Assembly (NCBI RefSeq): GCF_964340395.1
Contig: NC_135557.1
Coordinates: forward strand, 18,797,625-18,861,624
Direction of reading: 5' to 3'
DNA: 64,000 nt
Origin: Glandiceps talaboti
Taxonomy: Eukaryota > Hemichordata > Enteropneusta > Spengelidae
The notes under the pieces are model-generated. The model saw nothing but the letters and a program-made list of their open reading frames with translations. It made no database searches and had not been told where the DNA came from. Of the stretch, positions 35,455-49,029 are shown piece after piece. Position 1 is the stretch's first letter. Each line of letters starts with the position of its first letter. The position numbers and the translations under genes were made by a program.

Positions 35455-37362
35455 TAGCTCCGCTGTCAGCGAAAGCTGAAAGCATAGCTTTAGGTATAGA
35501 GTATAGGTGAATCATTGGTGTCCGTCAACTTTTTATATTTTCATCATCTTCTCCGAATGTGACAGTCAGAATCCTTCGATATTTGGTGTGCATGTTCCCT
35601 GGGGGGAGGCTATTAAGATTTGTTCATGCCAAGTTGATCTGTGCCATTTTCAATTTTTTATGATTTTTTTCCCAAAAATGATATTTTCATCATCTCCTCA
35701 AATACTACTTGTCAGATTGCTTTGATATCTGGTGTGTTGATGCGCAGGGGGTAGCTTACTCAGACTTGTTAATTTCAAGTCAGCACATATTCTTTTCAAT
35801 TTTTTATGATTTTTTTGTAATTTGAAAAAAAATTAATATGTTAATGAGCACTGTGATCGACGCCATATTGGAAATCAGCCACGAGACTTTAAGTAAACTG
35901 CCACTTTTCAAAAGACACTATTGACATCTCACAAGCAATGTAATATGTGCTATAGTCATAATTCTACGCATTGTGTGCCCAAATGACAAGTGTTTGTTTG
36001 AAACAGGGTTGTAATCTTCAAATCCAAATTGTGCACCCCTTCTACATAATCAGCCTGTCCGGAATACCCTCATTTGCATACAATCTATCCTCCAGCTAGA
36101 TAGCGACACTTTGAATGGCTGCTCACGGGCCTTATTTTTGGGTATTTTCAACTCGCTGTAACTTTCACTAGAGTCCCCCATTTTAGATACTGAAAACGCC
36201 TAAACCTCAACTGACATCTCTTCTTTCGTGCCAGCAAAATAAATTTTGGCATTACATTTAGGAATACCGATTTTCCGATGAATTCGGGACGCATACTTGA
36301 GGCCCTGAAATTTCGACCCGGTTTTTCGCTCATAGTTTCCTCAATACGGACTAGAAAGTTTACAAATTTCACAAAAAGGTGGATTTTTATGTGTTTTAAA
36401 TAACCATGGCAAGTAAATTTAGTAGGATCGTTCAAGGATTTTCGATAGAAAATGACTGATTTGACCCGGAAGTTGAAGCTGGCCTTTTTCGACCGGGCGA
36501 TTTTCCACAGCCAGTTAACGTGGGAGTTCTTGGTACTCACTAAAATCACGCTTCAGACCCACTATAAAAGTTTGATGTTTTCAGATAACATGTAACATGT
36601 GATTAATTCTATATTGTCATGTAATTTGGAGTGACAGTGAACTAGAATGAAGACAACTTGCGTAAGCAAGGCAAGGCATGCCTAGGCCATATTAAAAAGC
36701 GTGCGGGTGAAGTTAAGAGCAGTACCCACAGTGAATTAACCAAACTGTGTTTATTGGCCGACAGTTTACATGTAAACACAGATAACTAGTGTTAGTTATC
36801 TGTGATGTATCGACATGAACATGTCTTGCCATTTCCAAAATGCACATATTTGGCAAGTAAAAATAATTAAAATAATTACAACATTAATTTGGCTTCAGAC
36901 TTTGCATTATGTTTTGCGTATCTTTCCCCGTTTTACAGGTAAATCCGAAAAGGTTCTCTCTAGTCGTGTCATTGATCACACCGGGGCTGCTTTGAGTACG
37001 AGCGAGGTGAAGCATGTTGAGGTATTTTGTTGAGAAAAAATATAAATATTGCGAAATGTCAAGTACAAGGTTTAAATACAATGGAATGATGAAACAAAAT
37101 TGGCCGAGTCTGCTGACAGGCGCCGGTCACAAGATACTCCGTGAATTTAAATATTAGACGATGTTATGTCTACTACAAGTTGAATGTTGTTGACAATTAA
37201 GCCTATTATGGACAGTGTTTTTGGTAAATTTGTTAGAAAATTGAAATTCGAATTGCCTCAAAATTATTTTAGATCCCTAGTTTATTTCATTCATTATCAA
37301 AATTTTCCAGGGTTAAAGCTGTAAGACACTGGAATTATTTATAGCCAACCTCAAAATCCTTT

Positions 37363-37395
<33 letters not shown>

Positions 37396-37620
37396 TTTCC
37401 CAGTCATTATTTTTCTGAAATTTTGTGTAATTTTTATAACAGTAATTTTTTTATAAAATGGTGACTATGGTATAAAAGTACAATATTTTACCAACTTTCT
37501 GTGTAAAATGTGTTTTATAGTGAGACATCATATGAAACCACTTACCACTTTATTACATCACTACCAAAATAAAAACTAAAAAGAATAGCGGAGCTATTTT
37601 GACCGATAGGTCACTTGTTT
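35455..37620 (+). mobile_element. AGCTCCGCT element, copy 1 (about 2.2 kb)
   Basis: It starts TAGCTCCGCTGTCAGCGAAAG and ends AATAGCGGAGCTATTTTGACC-GATAGGTCACTTGTTT, so AGCTCCGCT and AGCGGAGCT are inverted ends. It shares almost its full length, reversed, with 61161-63159, including TCAATTTTTTATGA repeats, TTTGACGCC-ATATTGGA-ATC and the TTCCAGTGTCTTACAGC block. Its centre (36.55-37.2 kb) differs from copy 2. The minus frame at 36148-36549 lies inside and has no recognised domain. There is a GT/GC alternating run at 37366-37395. Confidence 0.8.
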
Positions 37621-39280
37621 TATCATGTAATCCCTATTATATCAGTTTTATCACTATTTAGTAGTTATTTCAACAGTAATTCATAATATTATCATCATTT
37701 TATCATTAGCTTATCATTAATTGACAGTTCTACCCTTATTTTGCAGATATTAAATCAATATTGTACTATTATTTGACGATGTTATCAGTATTTGATATGT
37801 AATTGACGGTTTTATTACTATTTCATATAATATTTATTTAATGAATATTTATATTTCATTAATATTTGACCATATTGTCATTTAGTACTTAATTGATAAT
37901 TATTTGATGGTGTTATTATTAATGAACCATTATTTGATCAATTCTTTATGATTTTATGATTATTTAACAATTATTTTACATGAATTAACAGTTATCATTT
38001 TTTTCGCTATTTATTAAAACTTTATTCAATAGATGCATTGTGTGTTCGGGATTTCATCATTTTCACTTCTTTCTAATATAAAAGTGTGTGACATTTTTAT
38101 TTTCATGATTTCATCATGCCATCATTTTTAACTCAACGCACCATCAACCATGTTCGCAGGCCTCTCTCGTTCCATCACTCCCTCTGGCGTATTCAGTACA
38201 ATGTACAGATTAAGTGGGATAAATGGCAAATTAGGAAGCTCGGATAGATAGAGTGAAAGTTACGATCCCAAATATTACATTTTGTGTTTGAAGACAAATT
38301 CAGTAGTAAATCTTGACTGAATTCTCTTTCAAACACCATGCACATCCACGATTAACCATACAGGAACTCTAAAGTTCCAATCAAAACCCGGATATCTCCG
38401 AATGACTGTACAGCATCGAAGGTGCCATTTCATTCTTGGAGTACCTATTTACATTTTCTGCAGTTTGCTGGGGAACTTTGAAGGAGTGACGTGAGATCGA
38501 GAGAGGCCCAGGAACATGGATTAGGGTGTGTTGAGTTAAAAATGATGCCATGTTGACATGGAAATAAAAATGTCAATATCACTGCACTTCAATATTGAAC
38601 ATAATTAAAGGTGAAATCCCGAATACACAATGTGACCATTAAATAATGTTCCCATCAATTTATTTGAAATAATTGTTAAATAATCATAAAATCATGAGCA
38701 AATGTTCAAATAATGATGGATTAATAATACGATCATCAAATAATTGTAAATTAAGTACTAAATAGTAATAAAGATGCCAATTAATGATAGAATAATGACA
38801 ATATCATCAAAACCTTACGTAATATTGAATCACAAAGTACAAAATAATGATAAAACCGTAAACTAATCATTTTTTAAAAATAAAGATGAAATAATATCTT
38901 CAACAAATTATTAAATAACTGCAAAATAAGGATAAATCTGTCAATTAATTATAAGATAATAATTAAAAAATCTTAACATCATCAAATAATAATGAATATT
39001 CAATAAATAAATATGAAATAATACAAAAACTGTCAATAAATTATCAAATTACAAAATACTGATAACATCACCAAGTAATGATACAATATTGATTAAATAA
39101 CTTCAAAATAAGGATAAAACCATCAATTAATTATCAAATAATGATAAAATAATGTTAACATTGTCAAATAATAATGAAATAATCATCAAATAAATACAAA
39201 ATAAAATAAACCCTCAAATAATGATAAAATAATTATTATATGAATTACTATTTAAATAGCTACTTAATAAAGGTAAAAGT
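37621..39280. repeat. Giant imperfect palindrome of about 1.6 kb
   Basis: The symmetry centre is near 38308, where GTTTGAAGACAAATTCAG faces CTGAATTCTCTTTCAAAC. Moving outwards, GGCCTCTCTCG at about 38160 faces CGAGAGAGGCC at about 38500, and CATCATTTTTAACTCAAC at about 38130 faces GTTGAGTTAAAAATGATG at about 38530. The outer halves are A+T-rich ATTATTTGA/TCAAATAAT low-complexity tracts in opposite polarity. It directly follows the element ending at 37620. No coding capacity. Confidence 0.82.
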
Positions 39281-39433
39281 GATATAATTAAGCAATAAAC
39301 CACCCCTGGGAATGGTATACCAAGAGGTTTTGACTAGTGAACGAAATATATGCACGAGCGATAGCGAGTGCATATATTGAGTTCACTGGTCAAAACCGAG
39401 TGGTATACCATCCTAGGGGGTGGTTTATCGCTA
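39281..39433. repeat. 140-base near-perfect hairpin
   Basis: Left arm 39293-39360 (CAATAAACCACCCCTGGGAA...ATATATGCAC) pairs with right arm 39365-39432 (GTGCATATAT...TAGGGGGTGGTTTATCG), with a short loop around GAGCGATAGCGA. The flanks continue the pairing (GATATAATTAAG with CTATTATATTATAC). Confidence 0.88.
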
Positions 39434-40288
39434 TTATATTATACTAGTATATTGAAAATATCAGAAACAAGATAAGAACTAACGTTTTCTCGTTTCATAT
39501 GACTAATTTGCATAACAATAACACTGCTTTCAAGACAGCTGATCTTGGCTTCAACGTGAACGTCGTGCAGCGACTGGATTTATTTTATCTGCTAGTCGTT
39601 TCTAGGGATAATCTGTACATTGATCGGTTCATTAAAAGTGCACAGTGATGAATAAACAACCTGTTTGACTCAAGGTATAAACTTGAAGTGGTTTATTGAA
39701 TACAGCGTGCTTCGATCGTTCCCGGCCGAATTCGCGACTCGGTGAAGTGATAGATAGGTTGATATTTACAATGTAGAAGTTACGTCAGTAGATTTTCGGG
39801 TTTGAGGATTTCCCTCTCGGATTGATGACTGATACTCTAGGACAGATCCCAGACAAATTTCTATTTAGATTAATGGTAAGTCGGCCAGTGTAAGCTCTTT
39901 CACTTGCTTCAGTTTTATGACAGGACAGGACAGCTCACCAATGTTTCCACTCCAGCCGCGCCGAGGCTGGGACCGATCTCGTGCATGCCTTGACCTTAGT
40001 ACATGTAGTAGGCGATGATTTGAACAAATACGCGATGACTTGGTTGCTTTCGAAATTTCCTTCATAATTTCTCCTAAAATATTGTCTCATTGAGAGAAAA
40101 TCCTCCTCTGACAATTTGTAGCGTTCACTATCAGTATCACGGCGGACTACAACTCAACGCTCGTAGACGAACAAAATTTGGACATGTGCCAACCGTGCAT
40201 TATTGCTCGTTTTAGACATGCTAGTTCGATGTCTAGACCAATCAGATCTCTCGATTTGCACCATCAATATACTGGTATAATATAATAG
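39431..40288. mobile_element. MITE-like element with 25-base terminal inverted repeats
   Basis: CTATTATATTATACTAGTAT(ATTGA) at 39431-39455 is repeated in inverse, with one mismatch, at 40264-40288. The interior is non-coding apart from a 66-codon minus frame (39865-40065) with no known domain. Because the left end overlaps the 39281-39433 hairpin, the real unit may be the whole 39.28-40.29 kb block with a third copy of the end motif. Confidence 0.7.
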
Positions 40289-43200
40289 GGATTAGACAAT
40301 TAAATATTTAAAATGAAATCATACAGACCTCACATGTGTTTTGCTGCCTGTGTTTGATATATGAAGTTTGAAATGTAAACATTACTAGTGGCTCATTCCA
40401 TTTTTGGTGGGTGAGTGGGTTGCTTGTTAAACATATAACAGAAATGCTCTCAAATCTGAGCATTTATGCTGTTTATTGTCATTTACTTTTTAATAGATAA
40501 AACATCACACAATCAAAAATACACACCACCCGTTTCATTTCCTCCCAAATTTAGGTGTAACAAAATATAATGTGCTAAGGCCAACCCTACAGAGAAATGG
40601 TATGCGCCATGACATGTCCTGCCATATCATATATGTTACTATCTGATTAACATAGGAAGTCATTGTCTAGAATTCCACTGCCTCTCACAAAAACTACCAT
40701 TTCCCAAGTAGATTTGCTGTGTGGCTGGCTACCCATCTCCTAAACACTTTAGACAATAAGGTGCCCGATCTGAAATGCGAATGTAAAGAGGTCGCGTTAA
40801 CATGTTGCTATCTGACGCCGCGGGGAGGCAATTTTGTGGATGTATGTGTCATTGTGGATGCATCATAAAGAGGGGACAAATCAGTAAAACAAGACAGGTA
40901 CGCATAGTTCTGTATTGTAAGTGATGTCTAAATCTTTCAGTGTAGTATAGTTTGGCCTGTGACAATTGAACATGAGCCATCATAGGCAAAACATATTACC
41001 AGTTTCATGTGCCCCTTGGCTATTTCTTGAAGCGGAGATCACATCTTCGGAAGAAATAACAGCTCTGGTTTACGAGAATGGGAATTCACCTCTGGGGCTG
41101 TTTAGAAACTATGCTGTATTATTATTATATCTACATGTATATCCATGTGATTAGTTATTCATTATCAGACAAATAAAGGGGATTCACACTTAAATATTTA
41201 GTCCGCTCTAGGGCCACTTTAACTTTTAGTCTGCTCTTACAATACTGTGTGAACACGTTAAATCGGTCTAAGTCTGATTTTAAATAGTCTGGACCAAACA
41301 GGTTGACTAAGTCCGGACCAGATTTGTAGGTGTGAACGCATTTAGAGTGGACTAGGTACTAAATCTTGGTGCATATTCATGAGATCGACACCTAGACAAT
41401 GAACAATGTGTACATTTCTTTCAGTCTTTTGTTTGTTAATTTATGCACATACTAGTAAACTAGGTGTCTTCATGTAAAATTATCCCCTAAAAGTTTAAAA
41501 ACTCATCTTGTTTTTGGAAGGACTACTATGATAATATTTCACCAACCCCAGCTTTACTGTCATGTCAGGATCGAAAGACAAGAACTTGATGAAATCTATT
41601 CAAATACAAAGAAACCAAAGTTGCAAAACCAAAATGGTGCTGTTATGTGGAGAGTTGTGTCTGTGGTCTGATCTAGTAGCAGTATAAACACACTCACATT
41701 TTGCTTTGGCGGGAGCGATTTGTAGAACACTAGTGCATGAGTTTATTGAATATAGTTCACAAAACATCAACATATCACTGTTTTCAATAGTCAATACAAC
41801 AGTAGTATACATGGATATTTAATGATTTTCTTTTGTCACTGTGTCATCATATGGAATAACAATTGCTAACGGGAAATGACCATAAATAACTCACATCATA
41901 AACACACAAAAAAGGTTGGTTCACATTCAGGGCTGTCACCAGTACTGGTATCCATTTTACTGAGTTACATTGTATAAATATAAATCACTCATCCTCTCTA
42001 CGATTTAGAACATTGAACTTGTAGGATACAAAAATCTTCAGAAAGTGTGGGCCATATTTTCACTATCAGCACGTGGCAGTCACTATCACTGCATTTTTTT
42101 AAATTTACAGACAATGGAGCAAAAGCAAACCTACAGTAGTTTAGTAGTCCGGTTATGAATTATGTAACATTAAATAACACAATCCTTCAAATAGTTCCCT
42201 CTAAGGCTCTATGCTTTAGCGATAGGAAGTCTTCAAACATCCATAAAGCCATACGGACTTTGCTCCGTATTAGATACATCCATGTTTTAAGTTACTTTCC
42301 ATGTTGCCAAATTTAGCTGATGATGTCATGTCAAAAGCTACGTGGTCTAAAAACCAGAATCTCTGTAAATAAATTTCAATATGTAATTTTTTATCCATGA
42401 CGTTTAGAATTTTGATTGGTTAATATACTTACAATGACCCAGTGTGACCCCACTATGGTCTATTTACTAGTATGCACGAGCTATGTCACCGGCCATGGTC
42501 TTATTTTTTGTTTGATTTTCTTGATTCAATATTCAAGTCCACCGTAATGTCTAGTTTGTTTGGCCATAAATTCCAAGTATTTTTACTACGATATCACAAA
42601 TATAGACCAGTTACAGAAAGTAGTAAGTGTCAACAACATGATTTTGTCCTGCTATATCAAAAGACAGCAATTTACATATTGTAAACTTGATACTGTGCTG
42701 ACATTTGGTGTCCTTGAAACCAAAACTATCAAGAACGTCAAAGTGAGGAAGCTGTAAATAGGTAATTATTTTCTATTTAGCATTACAAATTAGTTCTCCA
42801 TGTCTGACCAGGAAGAAATACATCGGCCGTCCATGCCAGTGACCATTCACTCAGTGCCTAATCATGATCGATTCACACGTCACTGTCAACATCATGCAAT
42901 ATGATCCTTTAACACGGCTTTTTGGAATCAAAATACACATGCATGCTCTCATTTTGTTTCCATTTATCTAGCCCATTCACAAATTAAAAGCATACTCCAT
43001 CTTTTAAAATTAGATTAAATATAGCTTCTGTGGCAGATAGATCTTTCGATTTCCCGTAATAACTTAAGTATTTCGGTCACAACAGTAAGGAGGTCAGACG
43101 TCACGAGTCATGGTAGACAAAACATGTATTAAGAGAGACGTCCATCTCACCTATATCTCTGATATTTCAATTGTTGATAATCAAAGTTGATCTTTTTGTT

Positions 43201-45054
43201 GCAATGTTCATTTTATAAATAGACCTGTGGCTTGTGTGATGTCAACAACACTGTCCCGTATTGTTGGAGTCAGTATATTTATCTTTCACATTAGGTTACA
43301 AATGATCAAAAGTGAATTTGGTGGGGGAATTGAATGGCTAAAGGGCCCTACACGAGATACTCTGATGCATCATCTGATTATTTTTTTTGCAGGATTGACG
43401 CCAGGGCGTGGCCTCGGCAGAACACTGGCTGCAGATGTGATCTTATGGCCAACCACAACGGCCAAGAAAAAAAAGAATTGTTTCTGGTCAATCTGCATCA
43501 CTTAAATACCCCGCTTCGAACTTCTTTTTTTGTGTGTGTTTGGTCCAGCCAATGCAGACTGCAGATCCAAGGGAAACACAAAATAACTCTCCTTACGTCA
43601 ATTGCTCCTTCAGGGAAGACACCTGCAGAACTAATCATGAACATTTTTTTTAAAAATTGCGTCGTCATACCACTTTAGACAACATTTTGTGACCAGAAAC
43701 AACAACTTTCTTTTTTGTGGCCTACAGGTCTAATTACCGAAAAATGCCAATATTGTAAAAAACATTAATTATGTAAATTGCTCATTAATGATCATGGGAT
43801 GTTTACTAAAACCCAATCAGTTCTTGCCATTACCCTATGGAACATGTGTACCGAATTTCGTTTGAATTGAGCCAGCCGTTTTTTAGAAAATGGTTACACA
43901 CACAGACTTTTTGCCCCCTAGTATATCTCCTTCCTTACAGAAGGAAAAATCTAATAACTACATAATCTGTGACATTAAGTGGCCAAGTGATATTCCTATT
44001 GAAAAGCTCAAGTAGAATATAGATATTTAGGCAAAATCTCCATATGTGATTTCTAAACACCTGTGGATAATTTTCACCCAATTGTAATTTTGTCAAAAAT
44101 CAAACATGAATGTACACAAGACCATTCAATTTTTGAAAAGATAAAACCCTCTCAGTCCTTCATTTAGTGGCCATTCATTCCTCGCTATGCAATCTCTCAA
44201 ATGGTGCCACCAATTGCGGATTACGAATGTACATGCATTAATAACGTATTGTAAATAGTACATTTGTAAATCAGTCAATAGGCTATTCGCCTAATCGGTG
44301 TTTGCAATATCACTATCGACGTATGACCTCCTGCCACTCAACACAATGTAGGCGTGGCTTTCAGGACTCTTAGCATTGTCAGCCCTCTCAACTTACTTTC
44401 CCACCTATACACTGGATCATGTGATTTTAAAGGAGATATGTGATTGGATAGAATTATAATAATATGGATGTTTTGTATTGGATTAAAGTGGCAATTGTGT
44501 TGTCAATGCCACACTCCCTTTTGCTAGTTTCTCAATGTCCTTGGTAAAGAACTTTGCACTTTAATTTGAAGACCTGGTGGCGAGGGTTAGCATTTTGAAA
44601 TTTGAGCACCAATAATTTGTAGCTCTTCCCATCCTGTACGTCGGTCTAGATATCATTTTTATTGAACTGAAGCAATTCTAAAGTCATGGTTAATCGTACA
44701 GAACTCACAGCATAAATTCAAATGTATACATTAAACTTTAATCAACGAAATTGTGATCGTTACATGATAAGATCTGTTCAGCCCAAATGTAATGTGAACT
44801 GCTTACTATGTATGCAGAGAAACAACTCAGAGAAATATTTACCGACAAAAAGTGCCAGTCATCAAAACAATGTATTAACAGAATAGATTAAAAACATAAA
44901 ACGCAAGGAGACGACCATTGAGTGTGGTGAATCTGGTCATGTGATGCCAAAAACGTATGCCTATGCCATAGTGTGTTGTACTTGTACCAAGTTTGAGAGA
45001 AATCGTTCCATCACAGTCACATCCAAGGAATGGTTCTGGACATGAACAAATTGT

Positions 45055-45696
45055 TTAACAAGTCATTGAGAATGACATAGTCCCCGCTATGATTGGGTTT
45101 TAAGGAACTGGCAGTTTATGTTGTCATTTTCTTAATATCACTACTGTGATCACGCAACAACAAATGTGAACCTAAATCAAACAGACTTAGATACGTTGTG
45201 TCTGCTCGGAACATGGCTACTCTTCAAGATGACGTGATGGAATAAACCATTCAACAATAAAGGATGGGTCAGGTATGGGGGGGGGGGGGAGGGGGGCTGT
45301 TCAAGCATGTCTTGAGTTATGGCTTTGGACATGTAAAATTTGCAAACAAAATGGCTGCCAGGCAGCCATATTGGATCGTATCATGACGAAAATGGATATG
45401 CACATGTATGTGATAGAACGCTGTCCTAATACCAACTTTGAATAAGATCTGTTCAAGCATGTGTGAGCTATGGCTTTAGACAGGGAAAATTTGCAAACAA
45501 AATGGCTGCTAGGCGACCATATTGGATCGTATCATGAAACAAATGGACGTGCATATGTATGCCATTGTATGTTGCCCCTGTACCAAGTTTGAGAAACATC
45601 GGTCCAGGCATCTCCAAGAAACAGCTCTGAACGGACGGATGGACGGACGGAACCTAATCCATAAGTCCCTGTCCTGGACTTCGTCCGGTGGGGACT
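45055..45696 (+). mobile_element. AGTCCCCGC element, copy 2
   Basis: It has the same 5' end as copy 1 (TTTAACAAGTCATTGAGAATGACATAGTCCCCGC...), fewer 151-base units (GGCTGCCAGGCAGCC at about 45354, a diverged unit at about 45505) and a 3' hairpin AGTCCCTGTCCTGGACTTCGTCCGGTGGGGACTA. A run of G (45278-45287) is present. Confidence 0.82.
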
Positions 45697-46168
45697 AAAA
45701 AATGGCCCCACGGTGGCCATATCGGATCGTATCATAACATAAATTGAGATGCAATATGTATGTATAATAGAACATTGTCCTTATACCAACTTTGTCTGAA
45801 ATCTGTTCGGGCATGTTTGCATAATGGCTTTGAACATGAAAAAGTCGTAACAAAATGGCCGTCTGACGCCCATATTGAATTGTATCACAAAATAAATTGA
45901 CATGCATATGTATGTCATAGTTTGCTGTCCTTGTACCAAGTTTGATCCAGTCATGTCCAAGTAATGGTTCTGGACATGAACAAATTGCTAATAAATATTG
46001 TATCATATCACAACATATTAAAATTGACATATTAATGTGATAGTGTGTTGTCCTTGTACCAAGTTTGATCGTAATCAGTCTGGTCATTTCCAAGAAATTA
46101 CACTGGATGCACGCACGCACTCGACGGATGGACGGACAGAGCCCACTCTTTGTCCCAAGGGGACTAAC
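45697..46168 (+). mobile_element. AGTCCCCGC element, third diverged copy or tail
   Basis: It contains GGCCCCACGGTGGCCATATCGGATCGTATCA and further diverged units. The 3' end is GACGGACGGACAGAGCCC...TTGTCCCAAGGGGACTAAC. It follows copy 2 without a gap, so it may be extra units of the same array with its own terminus. Confidence 0.65.
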
Positions 46169-47474
46169 AAAAAATCACACCTTGCCAACCACATCAGAAT
46201 ACCACATTATAATCAATCCACCTCTGCCATCAAGTCGAAAACATAAACATGTATTACGAAAGTCAATTCATGCAATAATACCAAAGTAAAATAACAATGA
46301 ACGATTAGTCAACATCTACATCGGATTTTAATCAGATTGTGTTAGTAGTATATTCGCCTGGCCATCTTGTTATGCAGTTAAATAACCAAAATTTACGTGA
46401 ACAAACAGTCTAGCATGAGACAAAGTGTTACCTTTGACTTATTTCACCAATGGTGACTCCTTCGTCAGAATGGTAAAAGTCAAAGGGAGCATGTTTTTTT
46501 TATATACAACACTTCGACAAAAGGTTAATGAGGGTGGATAAATTGGGTATTTTGTAAAGTGAATGCATAGCAATGATCACTTCGCTTTACGTATTAATTT
46601 TGGCAATTATGGGATATCTCAAAAAGACAACATTCGAATAACATAGATCATATATGCATATTGATGGTAATCTATAAAATATTATGCAATTTTGACTTAT
46701 ACATGATTGATTGTAAACATTGTATATGTTATACACACGTGAAGTTTCTTAAGGTGATGAGTCATTTACACAATCGTCTTTTTTCGATATTTTTGTTGTA
46801 GTTTAACTTGGTGGATATATATCAATGCATGGCCATGTACAGTTATAAATAATTATTTGTTATGATTGAGTGATGCATCATCAATAATTGCCCACAATTT
46901 AATATGATGTTCTGACATGGTGGATCGATTGGTGTTTCTTCGAATTATCTTCAATTACTATGGGTTTAACAATCCATTTTCCTGGCAAAGCAATACTATT
47001 TGCAGTCCAGTAAATGTTTTTTTGGGTGATTTTTGTACCATCAATATGTTTCAATAGACAACCAAATAGTTGTTTTCCACGAGCAGCGAATGTGTTGGGT
47101 TTTTTTCGAAGCAGCAAACATGTTCGAAGGAAAACATTTTCTGATACTAGGTTATATAGCAATATATATTATTTTTATGTTACATAGTTACATTTACTAC
47201 ACCCTCTCTTTAACTTTTTTAATGTATCATTCCATCACCATATACAACTAATTGCCATGTTCATGTGAATTTGTGATTAAATTGTCCTCTACATTTTTTT
47301 GTTTTCTTCCTCTAATCAAATGATTTACTAGTTTTATTTTCTCCAAACTATTGTGTTCTTAAAACGCAGAATTACGTGTATTTTATTGGAAACTATCGGT
47401 GTTTGATTACAAATAACAAAAAAAATTAAAACCACAAAATTATACCTTATAATTTGCTTCTAAATATTACTTAC

Positions 47475-47591
47475 CTCTATTACGATCTTTCTTTTTCTTC
47501 CATGATTTTACTACGCATATTACTATTATCACCACAGATATGCCGACTACAATGAACACCATGACCAGAATAAAGCCCACAAGTGTAATGT
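47475..47591 (-). CDS. Gene B: transmembrane exon
   Basis: A 117-base exon with acceptor TTTCTCTTACAG and donor GTAAGT, phase 1 on both sides. It codes ITLVGFILVMVFIVVG and ISVVIIVICVV, a long uninterrupted hydrophobic helix, followed at once by the basic stop-transfer KSWKKKKDRNR. That polarity puts the Ig domains encoded to the right outside the cell and the C-terminus inside, giving a type I membrane protein. The junction to the upstream Ig exon reads A+AC (Asn). No charged residue lies in the helix, so pairing with an adaptor chain, as in some vertebrate immune receptors, is not suggested. Confidence 0.85.
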
Positions 47592-47764
47592 CTGTAAGAG
47601 AAACGTCCATAAAAAAAACATGAGGATGCTTCTTTTACTATGATCTGGATGCATGGTATTCGGAGGGTGAAAATTACTGACATGTGATATCACAGCTGAT
47701 TTTCAACCCATCTCTGTTTAGGTAGGAAAATGGGTGGTTGGGGATACTGTACATCTGACATTTG

Positions 47765-49020
47765 TAATAAAATTGTGGACATTTGTAATACATTCTTTCA
47801 ACGACAGTTGTAATAAAAACTGCCAATATTTGCAACAAATCTAATTTAAAAATGTGTAATAAACCTGCCGATTATGTAATTAAAACAATTAAGGAGCTGC
47901 CTCTCGGCATTCATAGAAATGGAGTTACTCATCTTAAATTTGAAGGGAGATAAAATATCATTACAGGTTTCCTAGAATCAATTATTTCATTCTTGAGCCA
48001 CTAAGCTCTTTGAGTGCTCAATCCATTATCAATCGATTTATCAGTCGACATACCATCCAATCATTCAATCAATCACCAGTCTACTTATCTACCTACATAT
48101 CCACCCATCAGTATGTTTTCACCCCTCGATTACCAACCCAACATCTGACCAAATCATCTATTAATGAATCGATCACTCGGTCAGTACCTTTGTAAATAAA
48201 AAAATGAATGAAGCAATGAAGGAATTAATGAGTTTTTTAAACATTGGCGGACACATTGCTCAATTGACTCATCAAAAGATGATTAATTGTTTGATTGAAT
48301 TATATTCATATCAACACACTGTGGAAATATAGGACATAAATAGCTCTGTGTACATTCATTTATTCATTTGTTATTTGGTTGGTTCTTTCATTCATTCACT
48401 CACTCATTCGATTATTCACTCATTTATTCTTGCACTCCCTCATACACACACACACACACACACACACATTCATTCATGCATGCATGCATGCATGCATGCA
48501 TACATAGATAAACAGACAGACAGACAGACATACAGAAAGACATGCATGTATACATACATGCACACATATACATACATACAGTTTATAACAATTTTTAATG
48601 GCATTCATAACAAATATCAGCAATTTTATTACATCTGGCCTTCTTAGACATTATTATAAATTCCTGAATTATTTACAATATCCGTATTAATACATGAAAC
48701 ATTTGATTTTTATTACAAATTTCGATTTCGGTGTCAATTCAAATATCGGCAATTATTTCAAATGTTGGTTGTACACTACATATGTACGTGCGTGCGCCGT
48801 GTGTGTGTTGTACAACCGACATGTGATAAAGTTGCCAACATTTGTAGTAAATTGTCGATATTTGTAATAAAGTTCATTAAAAATGTATAATACACCTGCT
48901 GAAAATTGTATTAATAAAATAAAGAGGGTCCTCTCAGCTTTTATACAAATGAAGTTACTCATCCTTAACTTGGATGGGATATAGAATATCGCCGTTACAG
49001 CTTAATGTCTCGAATCAATT
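47765..49020. repeat. Direct duplication flanking a simple-repeat cluster
   Basis: The block TTTGTAATA...ATTTGTAATAAA...AAAAATGTGTAATA-ACCTGC and GAGTTACTCATC-TTAA at about 47765-47985 recurs, diverged, at about 48830-49020. Between the copies lie CATT/CATC-rich sequence and a (CA)n-(CATG)n-(CAGA)n-(CATA)n microsatellite (48444-48580). Confidence 0.6.
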
Positions 49021-49029
49021 TGAAAGGCG

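Larger units (their letters stand above)
33086..47474 (-). other. 14-kb intron of gene B, almost entirely repeats
   Basis: Listed separately are the repeat copies at 33.2-34.3, 34.3-35.2 and 45.05-46.17 kb, the 2-kb element at 35.45-37.62 kb, the giant palindrome at 37.62-39.28 kb and the hairpin element at 39.28-40.29 kb. At 43.74-43.99 kb is a tract with CCAGCCGTTTTTTAGAAAATGG-TTACACACAC, like the 3' ends of the other repeats. The stretch 40.3-43.7 kb and 46.2-47.4 kb shows no structure I can name. The minus frame at 46899-47162 is unassigned. Confidence 0.55.

Noticed and set aside
43227-43678. Two overlapping plus-strand frames of about 100 codons
   Set aside because: Low-complexity and mutually overlapping, with no domain or splice support; the following tract (43.74-43.99 kb) is repeat-like.
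46899-47162. Minus-strand frame of 87 codons next to the gene B transmembrane exon (IYWTANSIALPGKWIV)
   Set aside because: It looks moderately coding but has no known domain, and I found no phase-matched acceptor and donor placing it in gene B; a transposon scrap is as likely.
48444-48580. Regularly spaced short repeats that might suggest a CRISPR array
   Set aside because: Plain CA/CATG/CAGA/CATA microsatellite in eukaryotic DNA, without unique spacers.
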